Notes under the pieces: generated by a model
Database searches by the model: none
The model's input: only the letters and a program-made list of their open reading frames with translations
What the model was told of the DNA's origin: nothing
In this document: positions 1-11,294 of the stretch, piece by piece
Layout of the letters: every line of letters starts with the position of its first letter
Numbering within the stretch: position 1 is the first letter of the stretch
Position numbers and translations under genes: made by a program
Origin: Hyparrhenia diplandra
Taxonomy: Eukaryota; Streptophyta; Magnoliopsida; Poales; Poaceae
Direction of reading: 5' to 3'
Assembly: GCA_015847255.1 (NCBI GenBank)
Contig: JADLZK010010446.1
Location: forward strand, 23,182-87,181
Length of the DNA: 64,000 nucleotides

Positions 1-1227
1 TATAAATGTTTCGTTCATCCATTGTTGAAATGATAAATAGATGCTCTGTTTCATGTTTCACCTGTGTCTAGTTTATAACTTTAATCTCTTTAAGATTTGG
101 GTTTAGTGGTTATAAGATTTGTCCTGAAATCTTTGAAACTTGTGGGTTGCATGAAGTTTGAGCTTTGTCTAGAGTGGTCGCGAAATCTGAATGGAAATAG
201 AATTTGCTATGACATTGTTCTAAGAGATACTTGAGATCCGGAGAATTTTATAAAATAATAAAATAAAATTTGCTTGATGTCATATTGAGCTTTGTCGAAC
301 TGTTGTGACCGCTAGTAAGATTATAGTCATATTCCCAAGATCAAGAATCACATACACGTTATAAATAATAAATTCCTTGATGAGGCATGGACATTCTCTC
401 TTTGATTAGAATAAGATATGAGGCTATTCTAAAAAATATATTATGCAGAAAAAAAACGACGGACACGTGTTCGCCAAGATTAAAACAATGGGAACTCTGA
501 TGCCCGCCCTAAAGAAAAAATGACGGTCACGTGATCGCCGAATAAAAATGAAAAGATGGCCGAAGGCCCAATAGCCTCATAGTTTTAAAATGATTAGAGA
601 GAATGACATGTATAAGGAAAATAAAAATACAAAAATATTCACTTACACTCCTTGATCTAAGTATATGGCTTGTATCTCCTTATGGTTCAGTTTTGACTTT
701 GCAATATTATGTGATACAATTTTATATGATGATAAAGTAAAAAGTAAATGAATAAAAACTCCGGAAGGAAAGTGATCAAAGGATGAAAGATAAGCAATTC
801 TTTGGCTGTTCTATTTTGCAATCGCTTGAGGACTTAGCACAAACTAAAAGCCCCATGGTTGAAGAGATAGATGGATGAGTAAAGTACCATTTTATTCAAA
901 TTTTTGAAGAGATTTAAGTTATAGGCATGATACTCTTGAAATGTGATTGGCATTGCAGCATCACTTGATCAACAAAAAATGGGTAGGATTATAACATATA
1001 TACGCATATGCTTTTGCTGCTGACCTGTTTCCACATGTATTGGAGAGTTATTATTTTACAGGACTTGCGTACAGAAGTGTGGGAATATGGTGGAAGCTGT
1101 TCTTTCCATGTAAGCATATTTCAAGGGGACAAGAGACCCACCGGCAATGATAATGCATCAAGGGAAGACAGCTGGATCAAAATAAGTTCGAAGCATGAAA
1201 ATTCATACTCCGAACTTGGGGGGCCTA
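1..1227 (+). mobile_element. 3-prime internal end of a Ty3/gypsy element
   Basis: Non-coding internal remnant leading into the LTR that starts at 1228. Positions about 117-240 align by eye with the reverse complement of about 9370-9480, the 3-prime UTR of the Athila-type element later in this window, sharing for example TTGTTCTAAGAGA. Just before the LTR, at about 1213-1222, is a purine-rich tract (cttgggggg) placed like a polypurine tract for a plus-strand element. The open frame at 1008-1253 (81 codons) has no recognisable domain and overlaps the LTR start, so I do not call it a gene. The rest of the element lies left of the window or is lost. The Tat/Athila assignment is inference. Confidence 0.45.
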
Positions 1228-3014
1228 TGTTAACACCAGATTTTGGTCAATGAAGATTTAGCCCTTAAATCGTGGTGAACGGAGATTGCCGACTTAAAGG
1301 AAAGAAAGAGCATTCGGATTACAGGATCAAGTTATCTAGTGTGCCCATGCATGACGGCCAATTACTATATTTGGCCACATCTATTTCCGTGCAGTTGATA
1401 TATGGATATATGTTATTGAGCGATGGAGTCCATGCATGAAGAGAAAGGAAGCCAATCTGGGTATATATATATATCTATATGCATGAGCTGATCGGGTCAC
1501 GTACGAAGCTAAAAGCAATGCCGGTCTCCTAGATTCGGCCACGTCAGGGCGCCAAGAGCACGTATCATGTACGTACGTGTGCAAAGTCGGATGGATGCCA
1601 TACTGGATTTGTTCGGGCGTGGGACTCGTACGGATTAAATCAGAAACGCGTCGGTCAAGAAGCTTCGACGCCAAGGCTTTGCATAGGAGAAGTTTTGAGT
1701 CCGTATATTGTAATATTCCTTGCAGTTTAGATATCCTATATTTTTAGGCAAGTTTAGTCGGTTTAGAAGTAAAGTCCAACTTGTACACGGCGAGCTGGCC
1801 TGTACGTGTATCGCCGAAGGCCAGGCAGTCCTATAAATATAGAGGGTCACGGCAATTGTAAAGAAAATCTACCAAATCAATACAACAAACCCGGCTCCGT
1901 GCCTTGGCTCCGGCCACCCTTCGAGTCCAGTCGTGTCGTCGATCTACTGCGAGAGGATTCATCGACCCGTCGACCTCCGTAAGAACCGGCAACCTTGCAC
2001 CATGTCTAGTATCGTCAGGCGGATTTAGATTATTGCAAGTAGTCTTGTTCACGCTTAGTATCGTCAGACGGATTTAAGCTATCAGGGGCAAGAGGGTTCT
2101 TTTGTCGATCATGAGCCATCCGGTGGGCTAAGGTCTGGCTAAGAACTAGTTATCGGCTTCATTAGATTTTGGCAAGATCTAATGAATTCATTAAGTTACC
2201 ACGTGTTGCAATGCTTTTATTTATTATTTAATTATGTTTGCACACACTTTTTGCCCAATTTAGATTGAAAGGTCTCGGCTTTATCTTATCATAGATCTAG
2301 TTGCTTTTAGTGCTTTTATTGTTTATCTTACTGTGCTACTAGATCTATCTGTTTATCATAGCCGAGATAGATCAATCTAAGTTGTCACATGTTGTGGCTT
2401 CCTATACGTTTAGATCTTGACAGGACTATATCATCCGGTGGATATAGATCTTTGGGTTACTTCTAGAGCTAGTCATCCGGTGGACTAGAGATCAGTTTAA
2501 TCTGATAGGTTTTTACGTATGAGTTCCTTCTTCATGGACCCCAATTCGGCAAGCTTGCCGAACACGGTTACGCTTTCACGTGTAATGAATATCTATAATA
2601 TTAGTTATGATTTACCTTCCTTATTTATAATGTTGTCAATTAATTCGATCTATGCAATAGAGCTTTACGATAGCACATCATGATGATCGACTTTATTTGT
2701 TCAAACATGTCTTTTATGATCATTCTAAGAATTTGTTACCACATTACATCCTTATATATGCTTACCGAATGCATTCATTATTTGTTGACAGATAGCTCTC
2801 ATAGCTATATGTCTTTACATCCGCCTTAGAGCCATACATGCGGAACTGTCTTGGTCTCACCAGGGCATGTTCCAGATCTCACATTTACCTCCTTGTCAAT
2901 TAACAGGTCAAATTGATCGGCACGCCGGATCAAGACACTTTCGGGCGTCGAGTAAAGCCGCCTATTCGGCTTGTCGGTGTGTGCGGCGCAGGGAGCAGGA
3001 TTTTTGTGCCTACA
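1228..3014 (+). repeat. Ty3/gypsy LTR (3-prime LTR, plus orientation)
   Basis: Starts TGTTAACACCAGATTTTGG, very like the LTR start of the Tat element on the minus strand at 27298, and ends ...TTGTGCCTACA, so it has TG...CA termini. A TATA box (TATAAATATAG) sits at about 1832, followed by GC-rich transcribed-looking sequence, as in an LTR U3-R layout. A purine tract immediately upstream makes it the 3-prime LTR of the element at 1-1227. Several CCGGTGG-containing direct repeats occur at 2110-2480. The right end is set only by the CA terminus and the change of sequence character; no target duplication can be checked because the left end is outside the window. Confidence 0.6.
1831..1841 (+). promoter_or_regulatory. 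TATA box of the LTR promoter
   Basis: The motif CTATAAATATA lies about 600 bases inside the LTR in its transcription direction, followed by the start of a likely R region. It is the only good TATA motif in a GC-balanced stretch of the LTR. Whether it is active cannot be judged. Confidence 0.4.
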
Positions 3015-3195
3015 GAGGTTTGTTTCGCCTAAGTTTGGCGATTTTTTGTAATAAGTCGGTGAATCGATTTGTGACACAATTAATGATAATTCGAAAGTGT
3101 TTGGCATTCTCGTTTGTGTCATGTGAATTTTGGTGTCACATCTATCTAGCTTGCGATTAATTCTAGATGTGAATTTTGGTGAGGTTGCGGTTAAT
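3015..3195. other. Short non-coding joint with a local duplication
   Basis: No gene. GTGAATTTTGGTG followed by ATTAATTCTAGAT-like sequence occurs twice (about 3123-3168 and 3169-3204), a small tandem duplication at the border between the LTR and the copia scrap. Confidence 0.4.
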
Positions 3196-3385
3196 TCTAG
3201 ATTTCACTATTACCAAAGGTTCTAAGTGTCATAATTGTGTGCAATCTAAGCAACCTCGAAAGCCTCACAAGGCAGTGGAGGAGAGGCTCTTGGCACCTCT
3301 AGAACTCATACATTTCGATCTATGTGAGATGAATGGTGTGTGGAAAGATGTCTTGTTATCACTTATCGGTTTTGTAACAGTGCTT
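3196..3385 (+). pseudogene. Ty1/copia pol fragment (pre-integrase/integrase junction)
   Basis: The plus frame reads KCHNCVQSKQPRKPHKAVEE then LAPLELIHFDLCEMNGV. This is the C-x2-C end of the GAG-pre-integrase zinc finger joined to the start of the integrase core of Ty1/copia polyproteins (first catalytic Asp within the H-x-D-L-C motif). About 60 codons remain of a family polyprotein of some 1300. The frame is then lost in a duplicated stretch. No other copia domain is visible nearby, so this is an isolated fragment. Confidence 0.8.
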
Positions 3386-3461
3386 CGCAAACATATGAAA
3401 CACATGTCTTGTTATCACTTATCGTTTTGCAACAGTAATCGCAAACATATGAAACACATGT
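3351..3461 (+). repeat. 56-bp tandem duplication in the copia scrap
   Basis: Two near-identical units (3351-3406 and 3407-3461) starting TCTTGTTATCACTTATCG and ending AAACATATGAAACACATG, differing by a few bases and small indels. It arose after the pol fragment lost its frame. Confidence 0.75.
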
Positions 3462-3734
3462 TAGAATTTATATATGAATAGTTCCCCTAAAATTCATATG
3501 AAGAAATTCTGATAAATCTCAAAGGCCCAATATCTGCGTTCCCTAATGGGCTTTATTGTTTCAGCCCATGAGTAAAGGTGCGAGGTGCGATATCAATTAG
3601 TATCATATTCTCGGGTTGATGTGGAGGTAGGGAGTTTTTTCCGCCCATGATAAGGTGCGAGGTACGTACCAAGCCCGCTGGGATTAGACAACACCACAAC
3701 TATAGGCGGGAGTTTCAATTAGAAAATCCTAAAG

Positions 3735-3895
3735 GGCGCGTACGGGCCGCCGTAGGCTCCCGCGACCGCGCGAGGTCCGGGAAGGGTATTTTAGCGCCAA
3801 GCCTTACCCGCACCATGTGCAATATGCGAGCTCGTTGCTTGAACCGGGACCTTCCGGTTACATGCGGTAGACCACTTGCACCAGGCCAGCCCTTC
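3735..3895 (-). mobile_element. tRNA-derived SINE with 19-bp target duplication
   Basis: The 161-bp insert is bounded by perfect direct repeats CAATTAGAAAATCCTAAAG at 3716-3734 and 3896-3914. On the minus strand its first 60 bases carry a tRNA-like internal promoter: an A-box-like TGGTGCAAGTGGT followed about 30 bases later by a B-box-like GGTTCAAGC (plus-strand about 3838-3846). Long duplications and an internal pol III promoter are SINE hallmarks. No A tail is evident at its distal end. The family name is not assigned. Confidence 0.7.
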
Positions 3896-3914
3896 CAATT
3901 AGAAAATCCTAAAG

Positions 3915-4211
3915 TAGTAAAATAATATTTTCCTTTTCCCGCTATTTATACGCATAGTCTCTCCATCCCGTCTCGTCGAATAAGGTTTTGGGAAGCGCTC
4001 TTGGCGTGGATCGCTCCCAAATCTTCCACGGCAGTTTCTCTTCATCAGTCCGTCATCCCGTCGTCATAAGGCTTGCGCGACGGGATCATCAACAAGGAAC
4101 ACTCATCGACTAAGCTTACGCGATCATAAATGCGCATCAACACCACCGGTACTTCTACATCGGCGGGTATTACATCGTGTTCTAATCTTATTGTTCATCA
4201 TGTTCAATGCA
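3915..4211 (+). other. Possible LTR fragment, no gene
   Basis: No coding sequence supported. A TATA-like CTATTTATACGC at about 3949 followed by C/T-rich sequence resembles the U3-R part of a copia-type LTR and could belong with the copia fragment at 3196. I cannot find paired ends, so the call is weak. The flanking sequence 3482-3715 holds nothing recognised. Confidence 0.25.
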
Positions 4212-5092
4212 ATGGTGTCGGTCGGCTGGGCATATTTTCACCGAAAACCAAACACCGAACCGAACCGAACCTAAACCGAACCGAAATATCGGGTTTTCGG
4301 TTCCTCGGCTTGGTTTCGGTTTTCGATTTCATCCACTTCGGTGCTCGGTGTCGGCTTCGGTTCCGCGCCGAGCAAAACCGAGGAACCGAGCAACAAAGTT
4401 GCATGCTATCGTAGGATTTTGGCGAAAAAATCGCCCCTAGTCCTGTTATTCGGCCCATCTCGAGTTGGCCCAACTAGCGACCCAACTCAAACTCCACCCA
4501 CTGCACCCTAATCCTACTAGCCGCATCCCATCCCGGCTCCCACCCCGACACCCCGTGGTGGCGGCTCCCCCGCCTCGCGGCGAATTGGCGGGCGCGAGAG
4601 CGAGGTCGAGGGCGCGGCGGCGGCGCGAGCACGAGGCAGGTCATGGCGCGAGTGGCGGCGCAGGCGAGGCCGCGGTGCGGCGGCGGCGCGAGCGCAAGGC
4701 GAGGTCAGGTCGCGGCGGCGGGCGAGTGCAAGACGAGGTTGCGGCGGCGGCGCCGCGATCGCAAGGCGAGCTCGGCCGTTCGGCAGCGCGAGGGCGACGC
4801 GGGCAAGCTCGACGCGATTGATTTCGGCGGCACATGCGGCGGACTTCGTGGATTTCTTCTCCCCTTTCTGCCTTTTCTCTTTCGATTTTTTTCTCGCTGT
4901 TCTTCGCTTTGGTTTGTTCAGTTTAACCGAAAAACCGAACCGATAAAACCGAAACCGAACTCGTCGGTTTTTCATTCTATCATACACCGATCGGTTGCCA
5001 ATCTTTGAAAACCGAAGTTTATGGAAACCGAATAAACCGAACCGAATTTTCGGTTAAAACCGAATGCCCAAACCGAAAGTGTCGAACCGCTA
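4212..5092. mobile_element. TIR element with CCGAAC-type subterminal repeats (hAT-like?)
   Basis: Both ends are crowded with CCGAAC/CGGTTT repeats in inverted orientation: GGGCATATTTTCACCGAAAA near 4225-4250 on plus, and GGGCAT..CGGTTTTAACCGAAAA reading inward from about 5070 on minus. Between them lies a very GC-rich core (4480-4830). The layout, repeat-dense ends around a foreign-looking GC-rich middle, fits a non-autonomous DNA transposon that picked up other sequence. hAT-like class is a guess from the subterminal repeat style. No clear 8-bp duplication was found. Overlapping open frames on both strands of the core are products of GC richness. Confidence 0.45.
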
Positions 5093-5550
5093 TGTTTACA
5101 TCGGTTGCCATGATCATGCTTTCTTATATACTACTGGATCATGTCATGCTTCGCTATATGCTTTTAGATCATGATATGCTTTGTTATACGATGCTAAGTC
5201 ATGCTAGTATGATACACATGTTTACACTAGTTGTTATGATCATGTTGAATCATGCTATGATCTTCACATGCTTTTGTGTTATGCTAGTATGCTTCACATG
5301 CTTAATCTAGTGGTTATTCACTGAATGGAAACGGAAGCGCACAACTTCAAGTGAAGCACTACTTACTTTTCGTATATTTGGGGTTAACTAAAAACTTTTG
5401 TGTCCTCGTCACCTCCTTAGCCGTGGGATTGAAAACACGCCAAGAAGCCTACACATGAGTAAAATGCAAAATGTCACATTCTTTTTTTATTTTTTAGTAA
5501 CATAATTAAGAAAAAAAAATGCCCGGGTCGAGTTGTAGGTTAGGAAACAC
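5093..5550. repeat. Degenerate CATGCT-rich repeat, then AT-rich filler
   Basis: From about 5105 to 5310 short units around ATCATGCT, TATGCTT and CACATGCTT recur roughly every 20-40 bases without exact periodicity. From 5311 to 5550 nothing is recognised apart from A/T runs. Confidence 0.4.
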
Positions 5551-6962
5551 TCACTGTTTTATTGCAGTTTTCAACGGATGAGTATCTGAATTCAAGCTGG
5601 GCGCAGAGTCAACGAAATAAACCCTGCTCCACTTGATAGCAATGACAACAGCAATCCGGTGTCCACCAGGGTTATGCGCGAACATGACAAAATCCTTGTC
5701 AAGATGTTTCCTTAGGCCCCATTCTAGATATGTCATGCCCGTGCCGCCTTTGCCGGGCCGCCCGCTCAGCCCTTCAAAGGTCAATGGTTCGGGATCAAGA
5801 AAGCCAACCGACAAAGACATGGCCCTAGCTTCCCGAAAGGGGCATCTAGGAATAGAGGCATGCAAAGCAAATTTAGCAAGCAAATAGATGAAGAGGCATC
5901 CCAAGTGAGTGCAGAATAGAAGAAATTGTACTCACAGTGTCATGCAGCGAAGGATGGACACATCCAATACTTCCAGTGCCATGAGGTCAAACAAATCGTC
6001 GAAACCCACATTGATCGCAGCCTCTTCGTGCGTGTCACGCCAAAAACCTCTTTCGCGCTGGCACGCAAAGAACGCCACATTTTGCCTGTTTGTGGCTGCT
6101 TGCTGCATGTACCACTCATGAAGAGCAGCACAAGAAGGCCCTGCCTTTTGAAGCTCTTCGGGTGATAGCATTGGAGATCCATGCTGGTAGTTAGGGTTGG
6201 GCAGTATGAACTGAAGGGCACAAGCCACTCTCAGGTCCCCGAGCTCATCTATTGCAACCTGTGCTCGCTCTAACGCTTTGGCCTCCAATTCCATCTCAAG
6301 CTGCAGCATCCGGTCCCGATTGCGGCAATGGCTAAGGTGCCGCTGCTCTGCAGATCACCTACAGGACTAGAGATGTTGGCAGGCGCTGAAAATTGATATC
6401 GTGGCTGCAGCAATGGCTAAGGTGCCGCTGCTCTGCAGATCATCTAGTGCAGCAAGAAGCTTTGTGCGAACTGCTTGTCTCATCGCCTCCCTCTTTCTTC
6501 TGCATCTAGTCTTTCTGCACACGTCGGACCAACAAGTCTTCCCACCAACCGAAACACGCGATGTGCCTTGTTCTTCTTCCTAAGCTGTGTGTCTCTCTTA
6601 CGAATTGCCAGTGCCTTTTCTCTTCCCTTCACTGCGACAAAAGCTGGACGGCCAGATGCCTGCCCCTCTGTAGTAACATCTCCCGTAAGCTCATATCTTT
6701 CCCTTACACCAATGACATCAGAAGGATGGGCTGCCTTCTCTAAAACTATCTCAGATAAAGACCGAGCCTCTTCACAGGTCCAAACAATTTCAGCCTTGTC
6801 ACCTGACACTGCCAGTATGCTCAATGCATGCAAAAAATCCCGAGCAAGGTTCTGTGGATATTTGTCCCAAGGATTCTGGATTCCTTGGGCGGCCAATTCA
6901 CTGTCCTCCTTCGCCCAACCTTTGGAGAGTGTCGCATAATCAACTATCCCAAGGCACCTCAT
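5551..6962 (-). pseudogene. Transposon-derived gene with Ulp1-like (C48) C-terminus
   Basis: Three minus-strand blocks are collinear: 6480-6962 (about 160 codons, charged, unidentified), 5936-6309, and 5551-5845. The last two join through an apparent GT-AG intron (5846-5935, GTGAGT...CCTAG) that keeps phase and gives ..RCMTL-CPFREARAMSLSVG... The C-terminal block contains NPGGHRIAVVIAIKWSRVYF then VDSA, the His...Asp region of the Ulp1-like cysteine protease carried by many plant CACTA/MULE elements; the usual Trp after His is Arg. The catalytic Cys region is absent. Between 6310 and 6480 a stretch of about 35 bp is duplicated (GCTAAGGTGCCGCTGCTCTG at about 6338 and 6417) and the frame shifts, so the gene is broken. 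The host element's ends are not seen. Confidence 0.6.
5846..5935 (-). other. Intron of the Ulp1-like pseudogene
   Basis: GTGAGT donor on the minus strand at 5935 and CCTAG acceptor ending at 5846; 90 bases, phase 2. Removing it restores a continuous family-like frame, which is the main reason for accepting it. Confidence 0.55.
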
Positions 6963-7109
6963 TTAATAGGTGACTGAAAAATTCAGGCTACACTGCGTGC
7001 TCTGTTTCTTCCCGCCCGATGATGTGTTGTTGCCTGCTGTTGGATCAAAATCACGTAAGTAGCTTCATCGCCTGAACAGATTTGAAAATTTCAGTCGCTT
7101 GGAAATTAG

Positions 7110-8686
7110 TGTTGGCGTTTCTTAGCGCAACCACTAAGAATAAATATTATCCTTAATGATAACGTCGAGAGAGCGTCAGGTGATAGATAAATTGAATATT
7201 GCAAGGGTCAACCCGCAAGCGCACGGATCTATCATCGTAGCATTTCACCCGGGAGTATTCGGGTATCGTTCATTTATATTTTCCCATGGGAAGGTAGGTT
7301 TAGATTTAATATGATGATGATAGCCCACAATGTATGTATGGATAGCCACCAATCATGTACAGGGGTAAGTGACAATAATATTGGAGATAGTGGTGACACA
7401 CACACTTCTTGAGCACTAGAAGGAATAAATAGGAAATAACAAGAAAGGGAAAATCTATGTTGAGTTGGCTATTCTAATATCGCCAATGCATCAGACTATA
7501 GTCTACATATGTCATTCATGGTTCATTGCGAGAGATGGGCTAAAGTGATGAGGAGATACTGCGGGCTGGTATATGCCGGCCCGGTGACACTTGATAAGAC
7601 TCCAACCCGACCCCGGACGTGGAGGAGTGCGAAGGACGAACGAAGTTGTCACCATCGCCGCCTACCTCACTACCGTGGGATGCCGGCATTTCCCAGATGA
7701 TTCTCTATAGACCTAAGCACCACGCTTACGTTTATAGAAAACTACCTAAACCCCCCTAGGTACCCCGACCCTACGGATCGACATGGCAAGAGTAAAGGTA
7801 AACCCGAAGGTACACCAGACCATCACCCGAGCTTAGTTCTACTACGTCCCAAGAACGAAATATGATTCAATTAGCCTAAAGTTAGTCATGTTAAATTTCA
7901 CATCATACTAACTATACTCTAGTTGGCACAATGTGAATATAACATGAGGATAACTATACTCTAGTTCATATGCATTGTGATATAAATAATGAGACTTGAA
8001 TAAAGGAAAGAACTTCATAGTAAATTACCAAAAGATCCTTCCAAGGAGACAAGCCCTCCTTGAAGCTTTGCCTAACTCGAATCCTACTACTAAACTAATG
8101 AAGTGGAGAGAGTAGAGCTCAAGGTAAGGATGTAACAATGTGTAATGTGTTGTGTGTGAGTGTGTGTGTGTAAGTGAGGGGGTGCCTCTCTTTATATAGT
8201 GGAGAGGAGAAGTGAATGGAGGGCTCTCCTTGCTCGAGGTCTTCTTGGCGGGAACGAAACTTTGCACCGCATGCAATCCGCCGTGTGAAGACCGGTCCAA
8301 ACCGCCAAAGAAAGGGCGGCAAATTTTGGCGAAAAATTTGCCGGCCGCCCCGCGCCGGCCGGCCCAGGGTGGGCCTCCCGGCCCCGCCTTCTCTTGCGCG
8401 CGTTTTGTCCTTCAAATGTTGGGCCTATGATGGTGCATGGGCCAAATTGTGCGCGTGGGTTTGGTCCTCTTGATTGATCCACTCCTTGGCGTCTTTTTAT
8501 TCAATACGCTTTTCTAATTTATTTGACGATTTTGTACTGTTTCCACTCTTATACCGCAAAACATAATTTCTACGAATACAAGTGGAACTAGGTTAGAAGT
8601 AAAGGTATATGTAACATAAGTTTGCCCCTTTCTCATGAATTGGATAAAGGTTGGCGGTATAATATACTCGATAATGACCGCCAACA
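7110..8686 (-). repeat. 3-prime LTR of the Athila-type element
   Basis: Near-identical to 14444-16035. Its left edge is flanked by ATTAG. It contains a GT-rich microsatellite (about 8146-8170) also present in the partner. Differences from the partner are mostly small indels. Confidence 0.93.
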
Positions 8687-9667
8687 AGTCCCCAAAGCTT
8701 AACCTTTGCTCGCCCCCGAGCAAATAGCTAAGTGTTTGGTTGTTGATCGGGAGTTGCTACAATGCCGATATATTTCAAAATGTACCATGCTCATAATAAA
8801 GTATTCTTCCGTTGTTTAAATAAATTAGCATTTTTATCTATCCTTGTTTACTTAAATCATATGAGGCTTATAACATTCTCCAAACTCTTGGGTTATTGCA
8901 AGATAGAACGGTTTTCATAGAAACACTAGTCATTCATTCTTTGATTGATCATTCATGCGGAGATTTTTGTAATGATTCCTTAAATCATCTCAGGTGTGCA
9001 AACCATAAGGAGAAACAAGTCATAAGCCTTGATCAAGATGTGCAAGTGAAATTTTATTTCTTTTTGATAAGGTATGGGCTAGCTCTTATTTATTTTTTTT
9101 AGAGAAGTGGGCTCTACTCGCCCTCGGACACTTGTCCATTATTCTTCTCTCTCTTCTTTTTTTTTTTTTTTTTTTTTAGAGGGTATCGAAGTACCCATTG
9201 TTTTATTTTTAGGACACACGTCCATTTTTTCTAGCTTAGCCCATAACCTATTTTTGGCAATGTGAATGTGAATCTTGATCAAAAGCGTATGACAGGTGTC
9301 TCACATAGGCTATCATGAGAATTTTGATCATTAAGGAATTTTGGAAATTATTCTCGAATGATGAATCTCTCTTAGAACAAAATCATAGTAGATTCTATTT
9401 TTACCATATCATATCCGGCAATAGCTTAGAGAAGAATCATGCGTTTGCATACCCACAAATCATTAAGTTTTAGGACAAGACAAGTTAAGCCAATAAACTT
9501 AAACATTGGGGAATACAATGTTATGAACTAGGTGCAAATTGAACTATAGACAGAGCAACTATTCATCATTTCAACTTCAGAGAAATTAAGCATCCTTATA
9601 CTACATATTGGAGTGGAATCATATTTTTGTTCTTTTCATTTTTTTTAAAGGAAATGAAAATGAAAAA
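8687..9667 (-). other. 3-prime untranslated region and purine tract of the element
   Basis: No gene. On the minus strand the bases touching the LTR read AAGCTTTGGGGACT, a polypurine-tract-like motif. A run of about 20 T (about 9157-9177) and several short A/T tracts occur. The segment 9370-9480 is homologous in inverted orientation to 117-240 of this window. Confidence 0.6.
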
Positions 9668-11294
9668 CTAAGAGATAAAATAAAATAATAGGGGAGGTAG
9701 GTACTTACCTCCGTGGGGGTCCTCCCCCAAGCTAGCTGATGGCCTATGGGTTAGGGGGGTAGTACCCCATGTGGCGCCAGAACGCCAATTGTGCCTCGTG
9801 CTCCTGCCGTCTCCGTTCCGCCTCCTCTGCTTGGTGTTGCGTGTACCGCCGATGGCGTTGATCGGAAACCCGCACAAAACAGTGAGTGACCGCGCAATCT
9901 CACTGTGCGGCGGAGTTCCACATTCCCGAGTCGGGTGTTGATCTCTTGGAGCACTCTGGGGTCCACCGTAGAGTGACGTGGTGGTGGCATCCCTTCGGTG
10001 TCGGAGGACACTGTGTGTGTCTCATGCCATGCTGACCCTCCTGCTTGGTCTGGATGAGGTGTGAACATCCCCTCATACTGGAAGGTGGGTGTGAGCCCGG
10101 GGTTCAGCGTTGGTGTAAAGAACCCGTGGGCAGTAATGGTACGGGTGTAGGCTGTGGCATCTATGAACCACTAGCCTCACCCGTAGCTCTCCTTCGTGAT
10201 GACCGCGAGAAACAGAACTCTGCGTGCTTCGTCTAGCTCAACTAGAGCGAAGGTGAGTGATGGGGATTTATATAATGAGAGTTCAGGGTTAGGGAGCGGA
10301 ATCTCATTTATATATCCCGAAAAATAATAGAAAATCTTCTCGTGGCCATTCTCATCAAATTTTATTATGTGCCCTTGCAACATGTGTGATAATGAAATTT
10401 CCAGAGGTGGAGTATCTAGGTATGTGACATTCTTGCCTTGCAATGCACCAATGTTACTAGCAATCCTTGTCACAAGAGAGGTACAATAAACAGGTGTGGA
10501 TTGTTTAAAATTGCTAAGCATGCATTTTATGATTTCTTTTACAGAGCAATCTTTCTCTTGTGAACAATGGCAAAGAGGCATTGCATCTCAACATCCAAAA
10601 GATGACGAAATTCTTGCCTAGGGAACAAAGTTATGGCAATCCATTTTTGCATAAATTTCAATGTTGGGTGATGTATGTTGGCATTAGTAGGACGAAACCT
10701 AGGATCTGTAGGAACTATGGTGGAAATTTCAAAGTGAAAAAAGGCGGCATGATTAAAAATCGGTAAAAGCAACGGCTAGGTTTGTGCAACATTTCTTAGC
10801 ATCAAAGCCTATGCGCCTAGCTAGTTCTTGCCAAGTGCAAGAGTGAAATTGACTAAAAAGTCCGAAGCTAACACCCGATCATGAACTTCCAAAGATCCTA
10901 GAAATTGGATGGTGGGGAGGCGAGAGCCCTGGCTCATCGGGAGCAATCTGGACCATCCGACAGTTTTCCAAATGATGGGGAATTCGTTGTCCATACCTAG
11001 TTTTTTGAGGGCGTCGTCGGGAAGCGAGGAGCGGGAGCGAAGTCTCGGTTCTTGAGGATGTTGTAGGCTTGCATCTCCCCGTTCTCCTTCCGTGTCGAGG
11101 TGCGGTGCATCGGCTTCCTCGATCGTCATCCCCGTGGGTGCTTGTTCTTGCTCTTGCTCTTGCGAGGGTGCGTCTTCTTCGTATGCTTCGGTGTTGTCGA
11201 AGTGTGTACCCGAACTTCCTTGGGAGAGCCTCGCGCTTCTTCTCACGCCCTTCTTGATCGCGCTTGCCGCTTCCCCGAACATGTTAGCGAACAA
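9668..11294 (-). pseudogene. ATHILA-type ORF downstream of gag-protease
   Basis: Minus-strand blocks at 10821-11294 (157 codons), 10539-10772, 10177-10581 and 9668-10068 lie in sequence but in different frames. The first begins MFANMFGEAASAIKKG and includes LGMDNEFPIIWKTVGW; the second includes KWIAITLFPRQEFRHL. These resemble the ATHILA ORF family found in plant Athila elements. It sits where Athila elements carry their post-pol, envelope-position ORF, although pol itself is missing here. No transmembrane segment is evident, so an envelope function is not supported. Frame breaks near 10800 and 10560 indicate decay or sequence errors. Confidence 0.6.

Noticed and set aside
1008..1253. 81-codon plus ORF as a gene
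   Set aside because: It runs through the purine tract into the LTR start, so it is a chance frame in retrotransposon UTR.
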